A stretch of 64,000 nucleotides of DNA from contig NZ_CP094972.1 of the NCBI RefSeq assembly GCF_025985425.1, positions 1,736,001 to 1,800,000 of the forward strand, written 5' to 3'. The DNA comes from Entomomonas sp. E2T0 (GTDB lineage Bacteria > Pseudomonadota > Gammaproteobacteria > Pseudomonadales > Pseudomonadaceae). Under the pieces are notes generated by a model. It was not told the DNA's origin, ran no database searches, and was given only the letters and a program-made list of their open reading frames with translations. Positions 30,593 through 40,426 of the stretch are shown here, piece after piece. The translations under genes and the position numbers were made by a program. Position 1 is the first letter of the stretch, and each line of letters starts with the position of its first letter.

Positions 30593-31801
30593 TTATACAA
30601 CACTGCCCATTTGGAAAATTGGTAAGTACATAGCAATAATCAATGTACCAATAATAACCCCTAATACAGCCATAATCATTGGTTCCATAAGGGCAGATAA
30701 ACTATCAACAATATTATCTACCGCTTCTTCATAAAAATTAGCTGCTTTACCAAGCATACTATCTAACGAACCAGATTCTTCACCAATCGCAGTTAACTGA
30801 ACGGCTAAGGCAGGGAATACATTACTACCACGCATAGCAAAGTTGAGCTGTCTACCTGTAGAAACTTCTTGCTTGATTTTTAGTACAGCTCTTTTATATA
30901 CAATATTTCCCGTAGCGCCTGCTACTGAGTCTAATGCTTCTACTAGAGGAACACCAGCAGCAAAAGTAGTAGATAAAGTACGAGTAAAACGAGCAACAGC
31001 AGAGTTATAGATAATAGAACCTACAATAGGTATACGTAGCAATCCTCTATCAATAAGATCTCGGAAAGCCGGTGCGCGCTTATAGGCTTCTTTAATTGCG
31101 AAACCAATAACAAAAATCGCAACAAGTACTTTCCATCCATCAGATTGTAAATATTCTGACATATCAACAACTTGCTGAGTTAGCCAAGGTAGTTCAGCAC
31201 CAAAGCTCTGGAAGATAGCAGCAAACTGAGGTACTACTTTGATTAAGAGAATGGCAGAAACGATAGCCGCCACTACAAGAATAGCAATAGGATAAATCAT
31301 TGCTTTTTTTACTTTTTTCTTTAGTGACTCACTTTTTTCCTTATAACCAGCAACTCGGTCTAATAATGTCTCTAAAGTACCTGACTTTTCACCAGCCTCA
31401 ATAAGGCTACAAAAAAGCTCATCAAAATATAATGGACGTTTTCTTAAAGAAGAAGTAAAACTATTACCAGAAGCTACTTCTTGTTTAATATTATCCAGTA
31501 GCTCACGTATTTTAGGTTTTTCGGCACCTTCGGCTATGATCTCAAGAGCTTGAATCATAGGTACACCGGCTTTCATCATAGTGGCCATTTGGCGCGTAAA
31601 AATAGCAATATCAATAGGCTTGATTTTGCCACCCATACCAAGCTCTAGTTTACGATTAATTTGTTTAGCAGTGATACCTTGTTTACGGAGAATAGCCTTG
31701 ATAACAGTAGGGTCTGTTGCATTTAATTCCCCTTTTAGTTTGTTACCAGATTTATCTACACCTTTCCATAAATAAGTACGTGTTTTTGCTACTTGCGCCA
31801 T
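30593..31801 (-). CDS. pilC: Type IV pilus inner-membrane platform protein PilC
   Basis: The 402-residue GspF-family platform has two T2SSF domains: FTRQMATMMKAGVPMIQALEII (first) and FTRTLSTTFAAGVPLVEALDSVAG (second), each followed by membrane helices. The ORF could start two codons earlier, but GAGGTG spacing favours ATG at 31801 (MAQVAKTRTYLWKG). It couples PilB to pilus assembly. Confidence 0.96.
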   Translation of the reverse strand: MAQVAKTRTYLWKGVDKSGNKLKGELNATDPTVIKAILRKQGITAKQINRKLELGMGGKIKPIDIAIFTRQMATMMKAGVPMIQALEIIAEGAEKPKIRELLDNIKQEVASGNSFTSSLRKRPLYFDELFCSLIEAGEKSGTLETLLDRVAGYKEKSESLKKKVKKAMIYPIAILVVAAIVSAILLIKVVPQFAAIFQSFGAELPWLTQQVVDMSEYLQSDGWKVLVAIFVIGFAIKEAYKRAPAFRDLIDRGLLRIPIVGSIIYNSAVARFTRTLSTTFAAGVPLVEALDSVAGATGNIVYKRAVLKIKQEVSTGRQLNFAMRGSNVFPALAVQLTAIGEESGSLDSMLGKAANFYEEAVDNIVDSLSALMEPMIMAVLGVIIGTLIIAMYLPIFQMGSVV

Positions 31802-31823
31802 GAGCACCTCTTTTTACAAGCAT

Positions 31824-31843
31824 TTTGACTTTTTGAAGTCAAA
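31824..31843 (-). repeat. Hairpin between pilB and pilC
   Basis: TTTGACTT/AAGTCAAA arms (31824-31831 with 31836-31843) have a 4-nt loop and lie in the pilB-pilC gap (180 bases) about 20 bases before the pilC start. No U-run follows in the direction of transcription, so it may be a partial attenuator or mRNA-stability element. Confidence 0.45.
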
Positions 31844-31981
31844 CTCTTTATAATCAATCCATTATTACATCAATAAAATACTGTAGTAATTCTACCATAA
31901 CTTACATGCTATAGAAGTTGAATATTTGTTCTATAGTCAAAATATGATGAATATCAAAGTTTTAATCGTTTCTACCAGTTA

Positions 31982-33646
31982 TTAATCCGATGTAACACGA
32001 TTAACTTCTTCTAGACTGGTTAAACCATCCATTACTTTTTTGAGACCAGAGGTTCTTAAGTCCGCAAAACCTTCTTTTCTTGCTTCATCAGCAATTTCAA
32101 TAGCATTGCCTTCTGACATAATAATACGTTGTAAAGCAGGAGTTATTTTTACTACTTCATAGATACCCACACGGCCTTTATAACCATTATTACAGCGGTC
32201 ACAACCTACAGGGCCGTAAACAGTGAAATTACCAATTTTATCTTCTGGAAATCCTGCTTTTACTAAGGCTTCATGGGGGATTTCCATTTCTTGCTTACAA
32301 TGTGGACATAAACGTCTTGCTAATCGTTGGGCAATAATTAGATTGACAGAGGTCGCAATATTAAAAGAAGCAACTCCCATATTCATTAGACGTGTTAATG
32401 TTTCAGGGGCACTATTAGTATGTAAAGTTGACATTACCATATGGCCTGTTTGAGCAGCTTTAATAGCAATTTCTGCTGTTTCCAAGTCACGAATTTCACC
32501 AACCATAATAATATCTGGATCTTGACGTAAGAATGCCCGTAACGCTGCCGCAAAATCCATTCCTTGTTTAGGGTTAACGTTAACTTGGTTAATCCCTTCT
32601 AAGTTAATTTCAACAGGGTCTTCTGCTGTGGAGATATTAATATCTGGTGTATTAAGTATATTTAAACCTGTATAGAGGGATACCGTTTTACCAGAACCCG
32701 TTGGTCCTGTTACTAAAATCATACCTTGGGGATGACTAAGAGCTTCCATATAGAGTGCTTTTTGTTCAGGCTCATAACCTAGAGAGTCAATACCCATTTG
32801 TGCACTAGAGGAGTCTAATATCCGTAATACAATTTTTTCACCCCATAAAGTAGGGCAAGTATTAACCCGGAAATCGATGGATTTTCTTTCTGAAACTTTT
32901 AATTTAATACGACCATCTTGAGGTTTCCGACGTTCAGAAATATCCATATCAGACATTACTTTTAAACGAGCTGCAATACGCGGTGCGAGTTCAATGGGCG
33001 GACGTGATTTTATCTGTAAAATCCCGTCACTACGGAAACGTACTCGGTAACTCTTTTCATAAGGTTCGAAATGTAAGTCAGATGCGCCACTACGTATAGC
33101 ATTTAATAGCATTTGGTTAACAAAGTTAACAACTGCTTCGTCCTCTTTTTCATCATCACCTGAACCAGGTTTTTGTAAGGGACTAGTACTGACTTGTTCT
33201 GCTTCTGTATCAAAAAAACGGTCCAGTAAAGAAGTTAATTTATCTTCTTCAACAAGAATTGCATCAACAGGTAAGCCTGTATTAAATTGAATATCCCTTA
33301 AGCCCTGTTGGTTTGATGGGTCAGAAATACCTAAAAATAAACTATTGCCACGCTTCCATAGAGGGATTGCTCGGTGTTGACGAGCTAGCTTTTCAGTAAC
33401 TACAGACTTTAAGGCATCATCTATTTGTAAACTGCTTAAATCAAAAAGAGGTAATCCTAATTGTTCTGAAATGAGTATAGCAATGCTTTTTGCACTAGCC
33501 ATTTTATTTTGTACTAAATAAGTAACAAGCGGTAATTGTTCTACCTTTGATTGTTGCATGGCTTGGCGCATATCATTTTCTGATAAGATATTGTTATCTA
33601 CAAACAGTTTTGGAAGTCCTGTTAAAGGAGGATTTTGTGCGCTCAT
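31982..33646 (-). CDS. pilB: Type IV pilus extension ATPase PilB
   Basis: The 554-residue secretion ATPase powers pilus polymerisation. An N-terminal MshEN/GspE_N domain is followed by the catalytic domain with Walker A GPTGSGKTVSLY, the Asp box, Walker B IIMVGEIRDLETAEIA and the His box. A zinc tetracysteine (CPHCKQ ... CDRCNN) lies near the C-terminus. Complete. No pilA is adjacent; the upstream gene is an unrelated signalling gene. Confidence 0.97.
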   Translation of the reverse strand: MSAQNPPLTGLPKLFVDNNILSENDMRQAMQQSKVEQLPLVTYLVQNKMASAKSIAILISEQLGLPLFDLSSLQIDDALKSVVTEKLARQHRAIPLWKRGNSLFLGISDPSNQQGLRDIQFNTGLPVDAILVEEDKLTSLLDRFFDTEAEQVSTSPLQKPGSGDDEKEDEAVVNFVNQMLLNAIRSGASDLHFEPYEKSYRVRFRSDGILQIKSRPPIELAPRIAARLKVMSDMDISERRKPQDGRIKLKVSERKSIDFRVNTCPTLWGEKIVLRILDSSSAQMGIDSLGYEPEQKALYMEALSHPQGMILVTGPTGSGKTVSLYTGLNILNTPDINISTAEDPVEINLEGINQVNVNPKQGMDFAAALRAFLRQDPDIIMVGEIRDLETAEIAIKAAQTGHMVMSTLHTNSAPETLTRLMNMGVASFNIATSVNLIIAQRLARRLCPHCKQEMEIPHEALVKAGFPEDKIGNFTVYGPVGCDRCNNGYKGRVGIYEVVKITPALQRIIMSEGNAIEIADEARKEGFADLRTSGLKKVMDGLTSLEEVNRVTSD

Positions 33647-33811
33647 AATAATTAGTACGATCCTTAGAACAATATAGAAACTATAAATTATAAACTTAAC
33701 AGCTATGTATAGTAATACTATATTTAATTATTGATTTGAGAAGTATACTAATTGTATCGTTAGTAATAAAGCATTTTGATAGATTTTATGTTGTATATCA
33801 TCTCTTTTAGA

Positions 33812-34792
33812 TTAATTTTGATCTGCAAATTTAGCTTTGATTTCCAAAATAGAAGGCATATTTTCAATAAATAATGATAGTAGCTTAGGATCAAAATGTT
33901 TGCCTCGTTGCTCCAACATATATTCTATCGCTTGTTCTACAGACCATTCAGGCTTATAAGGTCTTTTATTAGTGAGTGCATCAAATACATCAGCAATAGC
34001 AACAATTCTAGCTTCTATAGGAATTTTTTCTTCTTTTAAACCCTGAGGATATCCCGAACCATCCCATTTTTCGTGATGGTGTTGTGCAACTGTTCTAGCT
34101 ATCCTGAAAAGTTCAGCGGGATCTTCACCAATAATTTTTACGCCAATTTCCACATGGGTGCGCATAATATCCCTTTCTTCTGGGGTTAACACTGCTTGTT
34201 TCATTAAGATAGAATCAGGAATACCAATTTTTCCTATATCGTGCATAGGTACAGCATTCATTAATAAATCAGCTTGCTCTTCTGAAAAACCAACTGCCTT
34301 TGCTAACACTTTTGCATAACGGCTCATCCGTGATACATGCTGCCCAGTATCATCATCTTTATATTCAGCCGCTCGGCCAAGACATTCAATGATTTGTAAC
34401 TGTGTTCTGCGTAATTCAGCAATATCTACTAAGGTAAGGTGTGTTTTAACTCTAGCTTTTACAGTAATAGGTTTTATGGGTTTACTAATATAGTCGACAC
34501 CACCGACTTCAAAACCCTTAGACTCATCAATAGTGTCATTAAGGGAGGTAATAAAAATAACAGGAATATGCTTAGTTTTTGGATTGCTTTTTAGTTGACG
34601 ACAAGTTTCAAAACCGTCCATTAGAGGCATTAGAACATCTAATAAAATTAAATCTGGTTTGTTTTGCTCAGCAAGTTGTAGGGTTGTTTTACCATCTTTT
34701 GCAAAGAATAGTTCATAATCTTCTTTTAATGTTTGTCGTAATAGTTGCAAATTAGATGGTTCGTCATCAACTAATAAAATTTTAGCGTGCAT
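33812..34792 (-). CDS. Response regulator with HD-GYP phosphodiesterase domain
   Basis: The 326-residue protein has an N-terminal receiver domain (1-120) with acidic DDE near residue 9, the phospho-acceptor Asp in LILLDVLMPLMDG and Lys in FSKPIKP-type YISKPIKPIT. The C-terminal HD-GYP domain shows MHDIGKIGIPD and HHEKWDGSGYPQGL, so c-di-GMP hydrolysis is likely. It lies 4 bases after the hybrid kinase gene and is probably its phosphorelay output. Confidence 0.93.
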   Translation of the reverse strand: MHAKILLVDDEPSNLQLLRQTLKEDYELFFAKDGKTTLQLAEQNKPDLILLDVLMPLMDGFETCRQLKSNPKTKHIPVIFITSLNDTIDESKGFEVGGVDYISKPIKPITVKARVKTHLTLVDIAELRRTQLQIIECLGRAAEYKDDDTGQHVSRMSRYAKVLAKAVGFSEEQADLLMNAVPMHDIGKIGIPDSILMKQAVLTPEERDIMRTHVEIGVKIIGEDPAELFRIARTVAQHHHEKWDGSGYPQGLKEEKIPIEARIVAIADVFDALTNKRPYKPEWSVEQAIEYMLEQRGKHFDPKLLSLFIENMPSILEIKAKFADQN

Positions 34793-34796
34793 AGGG

Positions 34797-37409
34797 TTAC
34801 TTAATTAAGTTTTTTAATAAAAAACTAGCGTTTATAAGTTCAAATTTATCAAGTGATTCCTTTAATTGAGATAATACTTGATATTGATGGTGTGCCGTCA
34901 ATATATCAAATACTCTTTGTATTTGGCTATCATTCATTTTGCCTAATGTTAAGTTTGTACTAACGTCTGCAATGAATGTTTTATCATCTATGGATGTGAT
35001 AATAATAGCTGATTTTGCAGGTTGTTCAGTAATTGGTAACAAAGGTATAACTTCATTGAGAGTCTCTTCTGTAATTTCTAAAAAACTTTCTAATAAAGTA
35101 CTTAGTTGATTTAAATCTAATGGCTTTTTATATTGTTCAATTTTTACTATGCATTGATAAAGTTTTGATAAACAAAGATTACCAGAAGCTCCTTTAGCTT
35201 TGTGGATGATATTGAAAAATAAATCAGTATTTTGTTCAGTTAGTTTAAAAGTACTTAATTCTTCTTTGATAGATACTAAAAAATTGTAAATTACTTTAAT
35301 TAAGTGATCTTTATCGTTCCATAAACTGATCGCGTTATTCCAGTCTATTAATAAAGAAGTTTCCATTGGAGCGCTATTATTATCATTGGATAAATGTTCA
35401 TTTAAGGAACCATTAAAATAGACTGTAGCAATAGTATTTTTTATGTCCTGTGAATCAAACGGTTTTTTTACAAAACCATTCATTCCTACCGTACGTGCAT
35501 TTTGTCTTTCACGTGCTAACACATTTGCAGTGAATGCAAGAATAGGAGTGGCTTTTAAATTTTGTTTATGTTCATACTCACGTATTATTCTAGTTGTCTC
35601 AATACCGTCTAGGTCAGGCATTTGTATGTCCATTAACACTAAGTCAAAATGTGTTGTTTTAAAAGCTTCTATGGCATCAAAACCATTGGTTTTAGATATC
35701 ACAGTATGACCTTCTTTTTTTAGAATGATTTCTAATAGTTCTAGGTTATATGGAATGTCATCAACAGCTAGAATAGTTAATAAGGGTAATTTTTGTTGAG
35801 TTTCTTTGTCTTTAGGTGGTGTATAAATACCTTCTTGCAGTGGCAGGATTATATGGAAAGTTGTTCCTACATCAAGTTTACTTTCCACCATTATTTTGCC
35901 TTGCATAAGCTCTGTTAACTGTTTAGCAATTGTTGTCCCTAAACCAGTACCTCCAAAGTGACGAGACATCGAAGCATCTTCCTGAGTAAAAGGTAGAAAG
36001 ATTTTTTCTAAATTACTAGGACTAATACCAATACCCGTATCTTTAATAGCTAAATGAACTTTATTTTGATCCATAAAGGCATTGATTGAGATTTCGCCTT
36101 GTTTAGTAAATTTAATGGCATTTGAGAGAATATTAGTAATTATTTGCCGAATTCTTAATGGATCACCTTTAAAAAAGGTTTTTAGATTAGGTGAGTAATC
36201 TAATGTAAGTTTTAGATTTTTTGTTTGAGCAGAGAGTCGGAAAAGGGTTATACAATCTTCAAGTAGTGCTTTTAAAGAAAAATCAATATTTTCTAGTTCC
36301 ATGGCTGAACGATCTAGTTTCATTACATCTAGTACATTATTGATTAATGAAAATAGGGAGTTTGTAGCACTAGTTACTGACTCCATATAATGTTTTTGAA
36401 TAGAAGATAAAGGTGTTTCAGCCAATAGATGAGTAAAACCAAACACAGCATTAAGTGGTGTTCGTATTTCATGGCTGATATTGGCTAAGAACTCCATAGT
36501 ATTTGCCGCATTTTTTTCTGCTATATCTCGAGAAGTACGTATTTGCTCTTCAATTAAATGACGATCGGTAATATCTAAAATAACACCATCTATCCATTGT
36601 TGATCACCATTAGAAACAAATACACCACTTTCCCAAACCCAAAGTTCTCGACCATCTAAGTGAGTTATTTGATACTCTATTGTATAGCGTTTTTTAGTTG
36701 CAATGACTTTTAATAAAGTTTCATCTAATAGAGAAATAAACTCGGGTTTAATCACTTCAAGATAAGATCTTCTACCGGATGTTATATCTTCTATTTTTAA
36801 GCCTGTAAGTTGGGAAATACCATCACTAATATAAACTGATTTTCTTTCTAAGTTGGCAGTAATACGAAAGGCAATACCTGGAATATTAGTAACCAGTGAG
36901 CGAAATTGTTGCTCATTTTCACGTAGAGCATTTTCCATGGCTTTACGTTGCGTCATATCTATGATGATACTAACATAAAGCGAGTGATCAGGTAGTTTAG
37001 CTTCCCCAAGTGTTAATCGGATAGGAAAGGTTGAACCATCTTTTTTTACAGCTAATAGCTCTCGACCAGAGCCAATTATTTTTGGTATTTTTGTTTTTTG
37101 ATAATGTTGTAAATAGTGATCATGATTTTGTTGGTCATTACTATTCATTAAGACATTGACATTACGACCTATAATTTCATCAGCAGTCCAGCCAAAAATA
37201 CGCTCTGCAGACTTGTTATAGCTCTGTATTAAACCATTTTCATTAATAGTAATAATTCCATCAACAGCTGTATTTACAATAGCTTCTAATCTTAATTGGT
37301 CTTCTTCCGCCTTTTTTAAAATTTTACGATAATGCAGAACGATAGCAACAAGAAGAGCGATAGAAACAATAGAAAATAGACTATAAAAGATGAAATGATA
37401 CACCAACAA
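34797..37409 (-). CDS. Hybrid sensor histidine kinase (PAS-PAS-HisKA-HATPase-REC-HPt)
   Basis: The 870-residue protein has one N-terminal membrane helix (about 8-28) with almost no periplasmic part, so sensing is probably through two cytoplasmic PAS domains (about 38-152, 165-283). The HisKA phospho-His is H313 (ISHEIRTPLN). The HATPase has GTGLG, the receiver has LVLMDIQMPDLDG and the C-terminal HPt has HKAKGASGNL. A full four-step phosphorelay is encoded in one chain, presumably feeding the HD-GYP regulator that follows. Confidence 0.93.
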   Translation of the reverse strand: MLVYHFIFYSLFSIVSIALLVAIVLHYRKILKKAEEDQLRLEAIVNTAVDGIITINENGLIQSYNKSAERIFGWTADEIIGRNVNVLMNSNDQQNHDHYLQHYQKTKIPKIIGSGRELLAVKKDGSTFPIRLTLGEAKLPDHSLYVSIIIDMTQRKAMENALRENEQQFRSLVTNIPGIAFRITANLERKSVYISDGISQLTGLKIEDITSGRRSYLEVIKPEFISLLDETLLKVIATKKRYTIEYQITHLDGRELWVWESGVFVSNGDQQWIDGVILDITDRHLIEEQIRTSRDIAEKNAANTMEFLANISHEIRTPLNAVFGFTHLLAETPLSSIQKHYMESVTSATNSLFSLINNVLDVMKLDRSAMELENIDFSLKALLEDCITLFRLSAQTKNLKLTLDYSPNLKTFFKGDPLRIRQIITNILSNAIKFTKQGEISINAFMDQNKVHLAIKDTGIGISPSNLEKIFLPFTQEDASMSRHFGGTGLGTTIAKQLTELMQGKIMVESKLDVGTTFHIILPLQEGIYTPPKDKETQQKLPLLTILAVDDIPYNLELLEIILKKEGHTVISKTNGFDAIEAFKTTHFDLVLMDIQMPDLDGIETTRIIREYEHKQNLKATPILAFTANVLARERQNARTVGMNGFVKKPFDSQDIKNTIATVYFNGSLNEHLSNDNNSAPMETSLLIDWNNAISLWNDKDHLIKVIYNFLVSIKEELSTFKLTEQNTDLFFNIIHKAKGASGNLCLSKLYQCIVKIEQYKKPLDLNQLSTLLESFLEITEETLNEVIPLLPITEQPAKSAIIITSIDDKTFIADVSTNLTLGKMNDSQIQRVFDILTAHHQYQVLSQLKESLDKFELINASFLLKNLIK

Positions 37410-37427
37410 CTCCTCAATACAGATGTA

Positions 37428-37455
37428 AAAAAGGCTTCTTTTAAGAAGCCTTTTT
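37428..37455 (-). terminator. Terminator of the fumarase gene
   Basis: AAAAAGGCTTCTT (37428-37440) pairs with AAGAAGCCTTTTT (37443-37455) over a very short loop. On the minus strand it follows the fumarase stop and precedes the kinase gene, separating the two transcripts. Confidence 0.85.
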
Positions 37456-37459
37456 AGTT

Positions 37460-38980
37460 TTACTTAGTTTCTTTGAGTTTTTCAATTATCTTTTCGTGCC
37501 ATATTTGTGGGCCAGTGTTATGAACAGACACACCAGAACTGTCCACTGCAACAGTAACAGGCATATCTTCCACATCAAACTCATAGATAGCTTCCATACC
37601 TAATTCTGGGAAAGCAAGTACTTTAGCTTTCTTGATGGCTTGCGCTACTAAGTAAGCTGCACCACCTACCGCCATTAAATAAACAGCTTTGTTATCTTTG
37701 ATAGCGTCAATAGCAGCAGGGCCACGTTCTGATTTACCAATCATTCCCAATAAACCTGTTTGTTCAAGGATTTGACGAGTAAATTTATCCATCCGAGTTG
37801 CTGTAGTAGGGCCAGCAGGGCCAACCACTTCATCGCGGACAGGGTCAACAGGGCCTACGTAGTATATAAAACGGCCTTTTAAATCAACAGGTAATTGCTC
37901 ACCTTTATTTAACATATCAACCATGCGTTTATGGGCAGCATCACGGCCTGTTAACATTTTACCGCTTAGTAAAATAGTTTCGCCTGATTTCCACTCTAAA
38001 ACATCTTCAGGTTTTAATGTGTCTAAATTAACACGTCTTGCTGCACCAGCATCTCCCCAAGCTACTTCAGGGTATGCGGATAGTGGAGGTGCTTTTAATT
38101 CAGCAGCACCCGAACCATCTAATACAAAGTGAGCATGGCGAGTAGCAGCACAGTTAGGAATCATACATACAGGTAAAGAGGCTGCATGGGTAGGGTAATC
38201 CATAATTTTTACATCAAGTACGGTGGTTAAACCACCTAATCCTTGTGCTCCAATACCCAATTCATTAACTTTTTCAAATAGCTCTAAACGTAATTCTTCA
38301 ACACGATTTTTAGCGCCACGTGCTTTTAATTCATGGATATCGATATGATCCATTAATACTTGTTTAGCCATTACTGCTGCTTTTTCGGCTGTACCACCAA
38401 TACCAATACCCAACATACCAGGCGGACACCAACCAGCGCCCATAGTAGGCACAGTTTTTAACACCCAATCTACAATAGAGTCTGAGGGGTTTAACATAGC
38501 CATTTTACTTTTGTTTTCTGAACCACCACCTTTAGCGGCCACATCAACTTCAACTTTATTACCAGGTACTATGGAGTAATGAATAACGGCAGGTGTATTA
38601 TCTTTGGTATTTTTACGAGCACCTGCTGGGTCAGCTAAAATAGATGCACGTAACACATTATCTGGGCAAGTATAGGCACGACGTACACCTTCGTTGATCA
38701 TATCGTCAACACTCATGGTGGCGCCATCCCATTGGACATCCATCCCCACTTTTACAAATACAGTTACAATACCTGTATCTTGACAGATTGGTCTGTGACC
38801 AGTAGCACACATCCTTGAGTTTACTAAAATTTGTGCAATAGCATCTTTAGCCGCTGGGGATTCTTCACGGTCATAAGCTTCTTTCATTGCTTCAATAAAA
38901 TCAAGCGGATGATAATAAGAAATATATTGTAGTGCATCAGCTACACTTTGGATAAGATCATCTTGTTTAATCACAGTCAT
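37460..38980 (-). CDS. fumA: Class I fumarate hydratase (iron-sulfur)
   Basis: The 506-residue enzyme interconverts fumarate and malate in the TCA cycle. The N-terminal half has GHRPICQDTGIVTVFVKVG and GGSENKSKMAMLNPSDS. GAGWCPPGMLGIGIGGTAEKA and CMIPNCAATRHAHFVLDG hold the cysteine ligands of an oxygen-sensitive [4Fe-4S] cluster. The C-terminal half carries the TtdB-like swivelling domain (GPTTATRMDKFT). It is a single-gene unit preceded by an inverted repeat at 39050-39072. Confidence 0.95.
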   Translation of the reverse strand: MTVIKQDDLIQSVADALQYISYYHPLDFIEAMKEAYDREESPAAKDAIAQILVNSRMCATGHRPICQDTGIVTVFVKVGMDVQWDGATMSVDDMINEGVRRAYTCPDNVLRASILADPAGARKNTKDNTPAVIHYSIVPGNKVEVDVAAKGGGSENKSKMAMLNPSDSIVDWVLKTVPTMGAGWCPPGMLGIGIGGTAEKAAVMAKQVLMDHIDIHELKARGAKNRVEELRLELFEKVNELGIGAQGLGGLTTVLDVKIMDYPTHAASLPVCMIPNCAATRHAHFVLDGSGAAELKAPPLSAYPEVAWGDAGAARRVNLDTLKPEDVLEWKSGETILLSGKMLTGRDAAHKRMVDMLNKGEQLPVDLKGRFIYYVGPVDPVRDEVVGPAGPTTATRMDKFTRQILEQTGLLGMIGKSERGPAAIDAIKDNKAVYLMAVGGAAYLVAQAIKKAKVLAFPELGMEAIYEFDVEDMPVTVAVDSSGVSVHNTGPQIWHEKIIEKLKETK

Positions 38981-39049
38981 GATTGTTTCTCTAATTATTT
39001 ATGCTTTATGGGGAAATTATTAAAATAGTATACAAAATTATAACCTATC

Positions 39050-39072
39050 TTTGTTATTTAAAGGATAACAAA
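39050..39072. promoter_or_regulatory. Inverted repeat upstream of fumarase gene
   Basis: TTTGTTAT (39050-39057) and ATAACAAA (39065-39072) are perfect 8-bp arms with a 7-base spacer, about 70 bases upstream of the fumarase start. The symmetry and position suggest an operator for an unidentified regulator. Confidence 0.4.
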
Positions 39073-39162
39073 TCAAATAACCATATAAAAAGAAGTAGAC
39101 TGATAGATTAAGGGCTATAAAAATAAAGAACATAACAGTAAATTAATAATCATAATTGATGA

Positions 39163-40425
39163 CTAAATTTTGATAGATAATCCATCTGTTAACGATTGGC
39201 GATAAGCGCGCCAAGCAGGAATAAGCCCCATTAGTAAGGCTGCTAGTAAGATACAAGCCAATAATCCCCATTCATAGACACTGGGTAAATTAAAACTAAA
39301 ATATAACCCGTAGTTTGTTTGTAGCCAATGTTGACTACATAAAATACCAATGTATAACAGAACTAAACCCAGTGCTATACCAATAAAAGCCAGCATAAAA
39401 GATTCCATTATAAGCAAACTAGCAATATGCCAAGGTTTAGCACCTACTGATCTTAAAATAGCCATTTCTCGTCGGCGTTCATTTAAACTGGTTAAAATAG
39501 CGGTTAACATACCGATTAAACCTGTTAGCACAACGAAAAGTGATACAACTAATAGCGCCTGTTCAGCTGTACTCATTAACCCCCATAATTCTTGCAAGGC
39601 AATACCTGGTAAAATAGCCATTAAAGGTTCAGCTTTGTAGTTACTAATTTGTCGTTGTAATGCGAAAGTGGCTACCTTATTCTTTACTCCTAGCAAAAAA
39701 GCAGTAATTTGTGTAGGCTGTAAATCTAATTCTCGAACATGTTCAGCTGATATTTGTTGGTTACCACGAGCAGGCATACCATTATGCCAATCAATATGAA
39801 TTGCCTCCATTCCTTGTAGACTAATATGCACTGTTCTATCAACAGGTGTTGCTGTTTGTTTTAAAATACCCACTATTTTAAAAGGTTTATCATTATGTTT
39901 TACTAAACTAATGGTACTAACCCCATGAGCTAATACAATGTTCTCATCCAGTTTATAGTTTAATGTTTTAGCGACTTCAGAACCCAACACCACATCAAAT
40001 ATATCTTTAAAAGCTCTACCTTCAACAAATTGTAACTGCTGTTTGTGACCAAACTGATAATGCTTAAAATAATTTAAGTCAGTTCCTAATACACGATATC
40101 CTCTATGAGAGTCACCAAGCGAAAGGGGAATTGTCCATGCTACACGAGGATCTTGGCTAATATCTTGATAACTAGACCAGTGAATATTATTAGTTGCATT
40201 ACCAATTCTAAAGACAGAATAAAGCAACAAATTTACTGAACCAGAACGAGCTCCTACAATTAAGTCTGTACCAGCAATAGTGCTAGCAAAACTTGTTTTA
40301 GCCTCTGTTCTTACACGTTCTACTGCTAACAATAAACAAACAGACAAAGCGATTGCCATAATAGTAAGAAGCGCTGTAAACAATCGATTACGTAAACTAG
40401 CAAAAGCAAGGCGAAATAAATACAT
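39163..40425 (-). CDS. ABC transporter permease, FtsX/MacB type (putative zinc system)
   Basis: The 420-residue protein has four membrane helices: one N-terminal (about 16-38), then a large periplasmic MacB-like domain (about 45-275), then three C-terminal helices. The FtsX motif LTSLNERRREMAILRSVGAKPWHI is clear. ATG 40425 is preferred over the longer frame because it lies 1 base after the ATPase stop (TAATATG). It is the last gene of a DUF2796-ATPase-permease operon. Function in zinc uptake is inferred from the operon and the Zur box. Confidence 0.85.
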   Translation of the reverse strand: MYLFRLAFASLRNRLFTALLTIMAIALSVCLLLAVERVRTEAKTSFASTIAGTDLIVGARSGSVNLLLYSVFRIGNATNNIHWSSYQDISQDPRVAWTIPLSLGDSHRGYRVLGTDLNYFKHYQFGHKQQLQFVEGRAFKDIFDVVLGSEVAKTLNYKLDENIVLAHGVSTISLVKHNDKPFKIVGILKQTATPVDRTVHISLQGMEAIHIDWHNGMPARGNQQISAEHVRELDLQPTQITAFLLGVKNKVATFALQRQISNYKAEPLMAILPGIALQELWGLMSTAEQALLVVSLFVVLTGLIGMLTAILTSLNERRREMAILRSVGAKPWHIASLLIMESFMLAFIGIALGLVLLYIGILCSQHWLQTNYGLYFSFNLPSVYEWGLLACILLAALLMGLIPAWRAYRQSLTDGLSIKI

Positions 40426-40426
40426 A

